Assembly (NCBI GenBank): GCA_026770615.1
Contig: MU631602.1
Coordinates: 141,886 to 159,775 of the forward strand
Length of the DNA stretch: 17,890 bases
From: Pavlovales sp. CCMP2436
Lineage: Eukaryota; Haptophyta; Pavlovophyceae; Pavlovales
Direction: 5' to 3'
The notes under the pieces were generated by a model. It was given only the letters and a program-made list of their open reading frames with translations. It did no database searches and was not told the origin of the DNA. Made by a program: the position numbers and the translations under genes. The first letter of the stretch is position 1, and each line of letters begins with the position of its first letter. Shown here one piece after another: positions 1 through 6,672 of the stretch.

Positions 1-110
1 GGCTAAGTAGGCCGACGTAGGGTGTGTGCTTCGTAGCCGATGTCGCGATGTGTAGCTGATGTAGTCGATGAAGTCGATGTGGGTAAGGTGCGGCCGACGT
101 GGGACTAGCA
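1..110. repeat. degenerate short repeats (GTAGYCGATGT-like)
   Basis: The first 110 bases are built from variants of an 11-12 base word: GTAGCCGATGT, GTAGCTGATGT, GTAGTCGATGA, AAGTCGATGT, plus two GGCCGACGT-type words at the two ends. No coding frame is convincing. It may be a diverged minisatellite in flanking DNA or in an element end; I cannot tell which. Confidence 0.45.
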
Positions 111-187
111 AGATCGAGTTAGAAAAATGCAGGTCGTCATGTGCAGATCGTAGCTCTACACGCGATCAGAAATGATTTTTCGCAAGA

Positions 188-483
188 GTTTGCCGAGTGT
201 AAAGGTCTTCAAATATGATCGAGCGACGAGAATCCCGCTCGCTCAAATATGACTCCTTTCGGGACTTTTCGCGTGCGTGCGCGCAGCAGAGGAGGAGGTG
301 GCAGGGCCCATGGAGAATTATATTCGTGTTTTTTATTTTCCTGTGTAACCTTTATTTCTCTAGATCTAATTTAGAAGTTTATATAAACCCGCATGCACTC
401 GAAAAAGGCCAAAAGGAGTCATATTTGAGCGAGCAGGATTCCCGTGCAAAAATCTTAAATGAGCGGACTTACACTCGGCAAAC
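188..483. repeat. large imperfect inverted repeat with four TCAAATATGA copies
   Basis: The left arm (about 188-285) pairs with the reverse complement of the right arm (about 387-483), leaving a spacer of about 100 bases. Exact blocks are GTTTGCCGAGTGTAA (188-202 against 469-483) and a 23-bp block at 237-259 against 412-434; the DNA between these blocks has equal length in both arms (27 bases) but is diverged. Weaker similarity continues outward to about 166 and 505. The 10-mer TCAAATATGA occurs at 209-218 and 243-252, and as its complement at 419-428 and 496-505. It resembles a fold-back element or a replication or terminal structure. A 96-codon reading frame across it (215-505) looks fortuitous. 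Confidence 0.75.
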
Positions 484-505
484 TTGTACCGAAGATCATA
501 TTTGA

Positions 506-1146
506 GCGACGGTTATAAGTCGGCTTAAATACAAAATCGTGCCGTAAAAACACGAGGATAGTAAAATATGACATGTAAGACACATATGATGTACTTGGAA
601 AATTAACTAAATGTTTGAGGAAGGTCACTTTTCAAGTTTCAGCCTTCGCGGATACGGTATCCAGCACACCAACCGACCTGCGGGATACGCTACTAGCACA
701 TAAATCGCTCGGGCTACTGGATCCAGCACAACTAGGGTTACGCTAAACGGGACCGTTTGGCGCAAAACTCGGGCATCCGGCGACCTAGGGAGGCGCGGCA
801 GGACCCCAGGGACGGGTACTAGGGCGGGGGAGCCACGGCGGCGCATTTATAGTCGTGCCAGGTCATGTTGAAAAATCGCGAAATGTGCTAAGGTCCCTTT
901 GGTGAAATTACGTTTTTTGATATCGAGATAGCGCGCGCCAGAGGCCGATGTGGTTGGGGGTGTCGGCCACAAGGGTCGTCAGGGAGGTGTGTGTGATCGA
1001 CCGGGAGCGAAGATGAGTGATGAAGACCGACTGGGCGCCAGTGCGGCCCGCGGGAAAAAAAGTTCAAAAATTTCCCCAGATGCTACTGGATATAGCACAA
1101 TCTGGGACGAGGGATACGTGGATGTAGCACACTCGCAAAAGTCGGG
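506..1146. other. no gene seen; dispersed GGAT..AGCACA words
   Basis: No open frame here has protein-like composition. A short word recurs: GGTATCCAGCACA (about 655), GGATACGCTACTAGCACA (about 684), GCTACTGGATCCAGCACAA (about 713), GCTACTGGATATAGCACAA (about 1082) and GGATACGTGGATGTAGCACA (about 1112). The pattern suggests a decayed dispersed or tandem repeat rather than coding DNA. It lies just outside the capsid-gene end. Confidence 0.4.
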
Positions 1147-1230
1147 TTTTTTTTTGGTGGTGGGTCTTGGTAGGTCTTGGAAGGTCTTGGTAGGTCTTGG
1201 TAGGTCTTGGGGGGTCTTGGTGTTTTTTTT
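1147..1230. repeat. 10-bp tandem array (GGTCTTGGTA)n flanked by T-tracts
   Basis: Six consecutive 10-base units, GGTCTTGGTA and close variants, run from 1163 to 1222. A run of T's at 1147-1155 precedes them and eight T's at 1223-1230 follow. The array starts 24-90 bases beyond the stop codon of the major capsid gene. The G-strand carries regularly spaced GG pairs. Its position between the last virion gene and the repeat-rich flank makes it a candidate border of the element or a 3' end signal for the capsid transcript. Confidence 0.7.
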
Positions 1231-1253
1231 GTGAAGTTCTACTGCGGGAAAGT

Positions 1254-2516
1254 CTACGCCTGATAGCTCAGTAGGCCTTGCTGTGCCACCAGTATCTTCT
1301 CATGCTGAACCCAGACGTCCACCATCAGGGCAGGATTATCGGCAGCAATCTGAGCTTCGGAAAGGACGTGCATCAGTTGGGTGCTCACTCCGTCAGAAAT
1401 TGCGTCGCTCTGTGGGAAAGCCTGCAGGGCAAGTCCGATGCAGAAACTATCATTAATAAACTCTTGGGAGCTTATGCATGAACGGGCCGCCGAGTCGGAG
1501 ATGCCGGAACCGAGCGCCTTTGACAGCTCAAAGCGCGCTTCTGCGGCGCTACCCGTGCAATCGATCGCACTCTGGGGTACCACCATGGCCCCCAGGCGAA
1601 ACCGGTAATTCTTGCATCCAGCTCGAGTTCTCGTGGTGACTGTTTTTCTAGTGTGCGGAGTGGCGACGGCACTTTCTTTAAAACTGACGAAAATGTTGCA
1701 GGCGGAGCTCACACGCACGGGGATTTGCATCGAAATGAAGCCCGCGTTGACAGAAACAGTAGATCGATAATGGGAGTAGTCGAAACACGGGACGGTAATC
1801 ACACCTGCGAGAGCTGCATACATGGCTGTTTCGATATCGGCGGCGATCCTCACTTCGGTCAAATGCAACTTAGCGTTTGTCACCGTGACACCACTCGTAG
1901 AAGCCCCGGCGTTATCATAAGTCCCCAAATCAACCGACTGCGAAAAATTAATCTCTAACCGAATCGACTCCTTCAAAGCACTCAACGGAATCGCCTTCAT
2001 TGCTAGTGTACCAAGCATGTTCATTATAGGGAGGGCCACGGTCAACGAGGAATTGGCAGCGATGGTGGCTCCCGCTCGGGAATAGTAGGATTTAACGAGT
2101 TCTGCAGGGTCATTCGAAGTAACGTTGTAGTCAGCGATGCCGCGCATATCGCCGCTCGAGCGAAGTGAATCCAAATCGGTTGTAAAATCCTGAACCACGG
2201 AAAACAAAGCGCCATATTCTGAGATACTGCTGAGATGCTGGGATCCGAAGTACACATCGACTGATGAAATCATAGAAACGGCACCTCCATCGAGCACCAT
2301 CGCTGTGGGATTCTCGTTAACAATCGTATAGCTCAAAACTGACTGACTACCGTCGAGGTGGAGGCCCGGCAGGCCCGCCTGGATGTCAAAGGTAATCTTG
2401 CCACCGCCACTGACCGGACCCGAGCCCGAACTCGACGTCAGGTAGTGCCTAAGCATTTCTGCGGGCGGAGCGAGCGGACGTGGCTCATATTGGTAAAAGC
2501 TCGGGATCGATTCCAT
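1254..2516 (-). CDS. major capsid protein, double jelly-roll type (PLV-like)
   Basis: 420-aa protein, by its features the hexon-forming major capsid protein of a Polinton-like virus. The N-terminal third has the run expected at the start of the first jelly roll: ITFDIQ (41-46), GLHLDGSQSVLSYTIVN (51-67), then a hydrophobic strand leading to SSVDVYFGSQHL and ISEYGALFSVVQDF (84-111). PLV and related capsid proteins share this 'LDxSQSxLxF' and 'xxEYGxL' pattern. The rest is Ala/Ser/Val-rich beta-type sequence without signal peptide or membrane segment. The ATG at 2516 is the only sensible start; the frame ends with TAG. The penton and packaging ATPase lie within 3 kb, as usual for the morphogenesis block. 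A TATACA motif lies 14 bases upstream of the ATG. The family assignment is from remembered patterns, not a search. Confidence 0.85.
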   Translation of the reverse strand: MESIPSFYQYEPRPLAPPAEMLRHYLTSSSGSGPVSGGGKITFDIQAGLPGLHLDGSQSVLSYTIVNENPTAMVLDGGAVSMISSVDVYFGSQHLSSISEYGALFSVVQDFTTDLDSLRSSGDMRGIADYNVTSNDPAELVKSYYSRAGATIAANSSLTVALPIMNMLGTLAMKAIPLSALKESIRLEINFSQSVDLGTYDNAGASTSGVTVTNAKLHLTEVRIAADIETAMYAALAGVITVPCFDYSHYRSTVSVNAGFISMQIPVRVSSACNIFVSFKESAVATPHTRKTVTTRTRAGCKNYRFRLGAMVVPQSAIDCTGSAAEARFELSKALGSGISDSAARSCISSQEFINDSFCIGLALQAFPQSDAISDGVSTQLMHVLSEAQIAADNPALMVDVWVQHEKILVAQQGLLSYQA

Positions 2517-2530
2517 TTCGGGTTTTTCTG

Positions 2531-2537
2531 TGTATAT
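2531..2537 (-). promoter_or_regulatory. TATACA-type upstream element of the capsid gene
   Basis: On the minus strand ATATACA lies 14 bases before the capsid ATG. It matches the core of the GTATACAA element found before both fibre genes. The role as a late promoter is inferred from this recurrence only. Confidence 0.4.
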
Positions 2538-2594
2538 GTAGCCAAGATTTTTATTTCGATTATTTGTTAAACGACGCCAACGACGTCACTTACA

Positions 2595-2939
2595 TTAAGA
2601 GTTGGCCATACGCTCAAACTGGCTCGTCAGACCTCGCAACTCCTTGCTCGCCCCTACCCCCGAAGCGAAATTGCCCACCTGGCCAGCTACCCGGGCGCCA
2701 GCTGAGAGGCCATTAAGCAAGTCACGCCCGAAGCCCAGAACTTCTCCAGCCCCCGGGTACCGTCCAATCTCCGAGTTCTCGATGGCGTTCAGCCCGAGCC
2801 TTGCGTTCTGTGCGATTTTCGAGACTGTAGATGCCGCGTTGTGTAGAAAATTACCGGACTGGCGGCCGAATTGCTGTAATTTTGGCAAAGCATTAAAACC
2901 CCACCTTGCAGCGCTTCGTCCGAAGCGACCCCAGTTCAT
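2595..2939 (-). CDS. small glycine-rich basic protein, probable minor virion protein
   Basis: 114 aa if started at the ATG at 2939; a GTG nine codons upstream extends the frame but is a poor eukaryotic start. The N-terminus (MNWGRFGRSAARWGF) is amphipathic, aromatic and basic. The middle is rich in Asn/Ala (NFLHNAASTVSKIAQNARLG) and the C-terminal half is glycine-rich with hydrophobic heptad-like stretches. Small proteins of this style sit beside the capsid gene in many Polinton-related viruses and adenoviruses (pX/pVI-like core or membrane-active proteins). I see no motif that proves homology, so the role as a core or membrane-active virion protein is inferred from size, charge and position between capsid and penton genes. 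A GTACATA box lies about 18 bases upstream of the ATG. Confidence 0.6.
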   Translation of the reverse strand: MNWGRFGRSAARWGFNALPKLQQFGRQSGNFLHNAASTVSKIAQNARLGLNAIENSEIGRYPGAGEVLGFGRDLLNGLSAGARVAGQVGNFASGVGASKELRGLTSQFERMANS

Positions 2940-2994
2940 TTTGAGTCTCGATATGTACAATTGCACAAGATATTAATCAACACCGGCAAAATGA

Positions 2995-3873
2995 CTAGTC
3001 GATCATGATATCGAGCACTATAGACCACGATAGGCCCTGTGTGTCAAACGGTTGCTGATTCTCGTCCAAGAGAGATATGATTACACTGCTCAAGTTGCAG
3101 CGGCGTGCGTTCATATATGGAGCCGAGTCAGATTTAAAGATCTGGATATCGCAATGCCCCACATTTACGGGCACGGAGGCAAGCAAATTGGTCGTGTTCT
3201 CACCTAGACGACTAAGCGAGTCCTGCACATCGAGCTCAAACGATTCGCTTGCGATCAGAATCGCGCGTGTTCCACCGAGATCGATCATACGGGGTGCAGC
3301 CGTCGGGACGCCCGATGGAATCGTTATATTAAAGCTCTTGTTCATACCTAGGATTTTGTGAGCGGAAGTAGTCTCGTTTGTGGCGATAGAGATGTTTCCA
3401 CCCTGACTATGCGAAAAGGTTAGTTTGTTCGTTGCCGAGTCAAATGTAGAGGTCACACCTGCCGTCAACATGGCCGAAGTGGAATTGATGGCGCTGGCGA
3501 GGGCCTCTCCGCTCGTATACTGGCTAGGTGGAATCGTGACGACCGACATCTCATCCCCGGCGAGCAGCAAGACAAACGAGTAATTCTTAGGGTTCAAGTT
3601 GGGCTGTACGATAAGAATAGAACAGCTCTTCAGACGAACATACATGGATTCCCGCCCTGAAAGGCTGATACCAGGAGATAAATCGAACACCACGCTGTCG
3701 GTTCGGTCTACGCCGATGGTGAATTTATCGGCTTGGTCGCTACTCAGATACAGACGGTGGAGATGGGACGTTATGGCAGACTCATATATTTTTATTTTAA
3801 CAGTAAGGGTGTAACGGAAATTGTTCACCATGAAATAAAAATCTAACGGTATACTAGTACCATATTTTGTCAT
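2995..3873 (-). CDS. penton / minor capsid protein, single jelly-roll type
   Basis: Up to 292 aa. From residue 42 the protein reads like a PLV/Polinton penton: YLSSDQADKFTIGVD (42-56), FDLSPGISLSGRESMYVRLKS (63-83), a strand-rich middle, and a C-terminal run including DLGGTRAILIAS, VNVGHCDIQIFKS, and a last strand near WSIVLDI. In this family it forms the pentameric vertices. The family normally begins just before the YLSSD-like strand, so residues 1-33 are doubtful. The ATG at 3873 shares the bases CATG with the start of the divergent neighbour. An in-frame ATG lies at codon 15 (3831), and the codon where a start would be expected (codon 34, 3774-3772) is ATA. An AT-rich, TATA-like stretch (3784-3805) lies immediately upstream of codon 34. 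The body is open and ends in TAG. Confidence 0.8.
   Translation of the reverse strand: MTKYGTSIPLDFYFMVNNFRYTLTVKIKIYESAITSHLHRLYLSSDQADKFTIGVDRTDSVVFDLSPGISLSGRESMYVRLKSCSILIVQPNLNPKNYSFVLLLAGDEMSVVTIPPSQYTSGEALASAINSTSAMLTAGVTSTFDSATNKLTFSHSQGGNISIATNETTSAHKILGMNKSFNITIPSGVPTAAPRMIDLGGTRAILIASESFELDVQDSLSRLGENTTNLLASVPVNVGHCDIQIFKSDSAPYMNARRCNLSSVIISLLDENQQPFDTQGLSWSIVLDIMID
3849..3856 (+). promoter_or_regulatory. GTATACTA element before the 182-aa gene
   Basis: GTATACTA lies 15 bases upstream of the ATG at 3872 and resembles the GTATACAA boxes before the fibre genes. If it is a promoter, it lies inside the doubtful 5' extension of the divergent penton frame, which favours a shorter penton. 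Assignment is by similarity only. Confidence 0.35.
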
Positions 3874-4420
3874 GGAGAAAAAGTGTAAAGTAACCGAGGA
3901 GGAAGCGACAGTTACAATCGGTGATCACCACATACCGATCCCCGTCGCACCAGAAACAAATTTACCCTTGCCAGTCACCGCCTCGTCCGCCTCTACGTCC
4001 TCTACGGTCCCTCCAACTGCTCCTCTAGCCGCACCGGTCAAGGCAAAACGGATCCCGAGCGAGAAGCAGCGACTCAATTACCTGGCACCTAATAAACGAC
4101 GAGTGCAGATACTTGCAGACGCAAAAATCTTAAGGGTCGCGGCCGCGTCGGAGAAGGCTCGTGAAAAAGCGGCACTGGAGGAGTACGCATTGGCTATCAA
4201 GCTATCGAATAAATACGGCTTCAACGCAACGGGTAACAACCAGGCTCCACACCCCACACAACCTACACCCCCCACACCAGCCCCACAAGCCACTCAAGCC
4301 ACTCAAGCCCCGCAAGCCTCGCAAGCGACCACTTACGAGCCGGTAGGCGCAACTGTGACCGCCGAACCAGACCCAGTCCGCTATTACGAGAAGCCGGCAA
4401 TATCTATACGGTATGTGTGA
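3872..4420 (+). CDS. 182-aa Pro/Ala/Gln-rich protein of unknown function
   Basis: I do not recognise the family. Residues 1-60 are an acidic-to-neutral, Pro/Ser/Thr-rich, probably disordered segment. Residues 61-117 are charged and strongly helix-forming, possibly coiled coil (KQRLNYL, NKRRVQILADAKIL, EKAREKAALEEYALAIKL). Residues 124-154 are a Pro/Thr/Gln/Ala repeat. That repeat is encoded by a tandem 9-base array (CAAGCCACT and variants) at 4286-4330. The frame overlaps the start of the packaging ATPase by eight bases, so the two are likely co-expressed. The position between penton and ATPase suggests a virion or assembly factor, but no function can be assigned from sequence. Its ATG shares CATG with the far-upstream ATG of the divergent penton frame. 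Confidence 0.65.
   Translation: MEKKCKVTEEEATVTIGDHHIPIPVAPETNLPLPVTASSASTSSTVPPTAPLAAPVKAKRIPSEKQRLNYLAPNKRRVQILADAKILRVAAASEKAREKAALEEYALAIKLSNKYGFNATGNNQAPHPTQPTPPTPAPQATQATQAPQASQATTYEPVGATVTAEPDPVRYYEKPAISIRYV
4286..4330 (+). repeat. 9-bp tandem repeat inside the 182-aa gene
   Basis: Five 9-base units: CAAGCCACT twice, CAAGCCCCG, CAAGCCTCG and CAAGCGACC. They encode the Gln-Ala-Thr/Pro/Ser repeat of the disordered tail. Because the unit is a multiple of three, copy number can vary without shifting the frame. Confidence 0.8.
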
Positions 4421-5273
4421 CCGTAAAATAAAAATGAAGGCAGTGTATAGACCGATGGCGGTATCGATCAAGCCTCCCAAGCCACCCGAGTCGTCTGAAG
4501 ACCCGACGGACTCGCAGACGGACATGCCGATGGACAACTCATCCGACCGAGTTCTTGAAGAAAGTAATGAAATACGGCTCACTATACCGCATTTTAGCGT
4601 TGACAATGCACTAGGGGACATACCGAAGCCCCTTCCGGCTCAACACATGTTTGCATGCTTCATTGGTCCCCCTCGCAGTGGGAAAACCAGCCTTTCAACA
4701 GCTATGCTTACACAAACGTCTCCAAATATATATGCAAGCGTTTTCAACCACGTCTACCTGTTTGTGCCTGCTACCAGCTTCGCTTCCATGACCAATTCTC
4801 CATTTCAAGGGCACAACAAGGTTTATCATGAATTGAACAAGGCTGCACTCGAAAATGTGATCGAAAAGCTAGAAAAGGCTTCTAAGAGAAAAGAGAACTC
4901 TTTGATTATCATTGATGACTTCATGGCGAGTCTGAAGGAGAACACGCTTAGAACAGCCCTGGAGAAATTGATATCTAATAGAAGGCACCTCAGAGTGAGC
5001 GTATGGGTGATCACCCAGACGTACAGATCCGTACCGCTCACAATACGGAAGCTGATATCGGCTCTTTTTTTATTCCGTGTATCAAATCTCAGAGAGTTGG
5101 AGAGTATACGAGAAGAGCTGGTTGAGCTGGTTCCGCGTGATAAAATCGAGTTCCAGGCGCTCTGCAATCACGTTTTTGCACCAGGAGCAGACTCTCACCA
5201 ATTTATGTTCCTTGATGTTGGGAATGCAAATATATACAATAAATTTGCTAGACTCACATACAGAGGTAAATAA
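4413..5273 (+). CDS. A32/FtsK-HerA-type genome-packaging ATPase
   Basis: 286 aa (279 if started at the ATG at 4434). The ATPase pumps or guides viral DNA into preformed capsids. Visible motifs are Walker A GPPRSGKTS (85-93) after the strand MFACFI, Walker B LIIIDDF (164-170) with the acidic pair at 168-169, and a downstream strand VWVITQTY (198-204) whose Gln fits the sensor position of this family. Residues 1-55 are a Pro/Ser/acid-rich tail. About 280 residues is normal for PLV and virophage packaging ATPases. All key residues are present and the frame is clean. It overlaps the upstream 182-aa gene and is followed after one base by another ATG (5275), so it is inside a tightly packed plus-strand unit. 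Confidence 0.9.
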   Translation: MCDRKIKMKAVYRPMAVSIKPPKPPESSEDPTDSQTDMPMDNSSDRVLEESNEIRLTIPHFSVDNALGDIPKPLPAQHMFACFIGPPRSGKTSLSTAMLTQTSPNIYASVFNHVYLFVPATSFASMTNSPFQGHNKVYHELNKAALENVIEKLEKASKRKENSLIIIDDFMASLKENTLRTALEKLISNRRHLRVSVWVITQTYRSVPLTIRKLISALFLFRVSNLRELESIREELVELVPRDKIEFQALCNHVFAPGADSHQFMFLDVGNANIYNKFARLTYRGK

Positions 5274-5308
5274 AATGTCTGGTACTTTTACAAAGCAGCA
5301 AGCACAAA

Positions 5309-6598
5309 ATGGGAGCTGTAAACAACCTGAACAGAGACCGTCTTCTCGCACTCACAGATACAGATCCAAGGCACCGAGTGACCCATTATCTGCTCAACGG
5401 TCGACCTTACGACGGGGCGATGCACCCTATTTTCAAGGCTGGATCCATAGCTCCGACGTACATGACGGGACCACGCCACCACGCTTTCTCAGAAAATCTA
5501 ACGTTTAGCCCACGGCCTGTGATAATAGACAGTGTCCCTCAAATCAATCTTCCGCGTCTTCCACGCGAGCCAAAAACAATTTATAATGCCTTTAAAGACG
5601 CTAGCATTTACGATGATATGCTGAACAACATCAGTGGTCAACCGGCGATCAACCGTTCGATAATACCAGCTCGAATGACACCGATGCTAAACGGACGAGA
5701 GCGCCCTACAAATAGCACCACTACCCAAGGATTCATGAGTCCGAGAGGTGCCGTTTCCGGTGGTAGGGGCGATCAGGTTTTCTACAGCCGAGTACCCCCA
5801 CAGACAACCGCTCAAGGACCACCGGTAGTACCTTACTCGAGTGGAGTTTTACCACCCGATTTACGCCCACAACCACCCTATGGCTCGCAAACCCCGGTCG
5901 CCCAGGCAGCTTCCGTGGGCCCAATGGTACCGATGGTCCCGAGGGCTCCGACGACCCCCGTTTTGACCATGATGCCAAGGCAGGTTCAATTCGATACACG
6001 TCGCTTTCAAGTCAATCCGGCGGTCACGCTCGCACCATTTTTACCTCCCCCGCCGCCGTCGACTCCACTTCGACTCTTTTACGGTCCGCCACTCCCCCTT
6101 GGATTCCTAACGCGGTCGCAGCAGGACGCCCAAGCGTCACAGTCGGCACCACGGCAACAGCAGGTGCCGGCCTTAACCTTCACGCCTACAACGCTACCAT
6201 CAACTGTAGGACCCAAGGCGCCAGCTCCACAATCCCCGAAAACCCCAACCTATGAATCGGACTCATCCGGGAGCCGGGGAGGGTCGGGATCCAGGTCGAC
6301 CTCGGGGGCGGGAAGACCGGCAGGGCTTAATAAACAGGGTGTGATGGCCAGGCAGGCCGACATCGAAAGGATGGGTATTGATTACACCGAAGCTGATTAT
6401 GCAATAATGCGGGGGCTTAGCGACAGGCGGAATTTCCCTCCGAAGAGCCCCGCTGAAGCAGACGAACAGAAACAGAGACTTTCCACCTACTCTGCGCTTT
6501 TGAGACCAATCCGAGAACGATACGGCGATCTTCAATCCATCCGGGCTCGGGCTGCTATAGGAGCAGTATTCGGAATCCACAAGAGCATGGTTCTATAG
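5309..6598 (+). CDS. 429-aa proline-rich protein, probable virion component
   Basis: No recognisable enzyme motif. Residues 1-130 look folded (RDRLLALTDTDPRHRVTHYLL, NLPRLPREP, YNAFKDASIYDDMLNNI). Residues 130-320 are a long Pro/Gln/Thr/Ser-rich disordered linker with an eight-proline patch PFLPPPPPSTP, followed by a Gly/Ser/Arg-rich stretch. Residues 340-429 are charged and helical. The modular layout and the position between ATPase and fibre genes suggest a structural or scaffold-like role, which is inference. Another ATG at 5275 opens a different frame (78 codons, ends 5508). A single-base indel between 5275 and 5309 would join an 11-12-residue N-terminus (MSGTFTKQQAQ...) to this protein, so the true start is uncertain. 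The gene ends in four consecutive stops, TAG TGA TAG TGA (6596-6607). Confidence 0.7.
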   Translation: MGAVNNLNRDRLLALTDTDPRHRVTHYLLNGRPYDGAMHPIFKAGSIAPTYMTGPRHHAFSENLTFSPRPVIIDSVPQINLPRLPREPKTIYNAFKDASIYDDMLNNISGQPAINRSIIPARMTPMLNGRERPTNSTTTQGFMSPRGAVSGGRGDQVFYSRVPPQTTAQGPPVVPYSSGVLPPDLRPQPPYGSQTPVAQAASVGPMVPMVPRAPTTPVLTMMPRQVQFDTRRFQVNPAVTLAPFLPPPPPSTPLRLFYGPPLPLGFLTRSQQDAQASQSAPRQQQVPALTFTPTTLPSTVGPKAPAPQSPKTPTYESDSSGSRGGSGSRSTSGAGRPAGLNKQGVMARQADIERMGIDYTEADYAIMRGLSDRRNFPPKSPAEADEQKQRLSTYSALLRPIRERYGDLQSIRARAAIGAVFGIHKSMVL

Positions 6599-6655
6599 TG
6601 ATAGTGACCAGATCCGTGGTCGGTGGACGGTACATAAAAAAAAATTACTATAATT

Positions 6656-6663
6656 GTATACAA
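6656..6663 (+). promoter_or_regulatory. GTATACAA element, fibre gene A
   Basis: GTATACAA lies nine bases before the ATG at 6673 and is preceded by AATT and a run of nine A's. The second fibre gene has the identical octamer at the identical distance, and both read TAG immediately before ATG. This looks like a late-gene initiator or promoter element. Confidence 0.6.
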
Positions 6664-6672
6664 CGCCTATAG

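Noticed and set aside
215..505. 96-codon plus-strand frame
   Set aside because: It lies entirely across the inverted repeat and reads both arms; composition is that of the repeat, with no promoter or homology signal.
625..846. 73-codon minus-strand frame
   Set aside because: Arg/Pro/Val-rich readout of a GC-rich repeat stretch; no leader and no neighbour supports it.
950..1234. 94-codon plus-strand frame
   Set aside because: Its C-terminus is readout of the 10-mer array (LVGLGRSW repeats) and the rest lacks protein-like order.
4286..4330. CRISPR-like array
   Set aside because: Units of 9 bp without spacers inside a coding frame; likewise the 10-, 12- and 61-bp arrays are contiguous tandem repeats.
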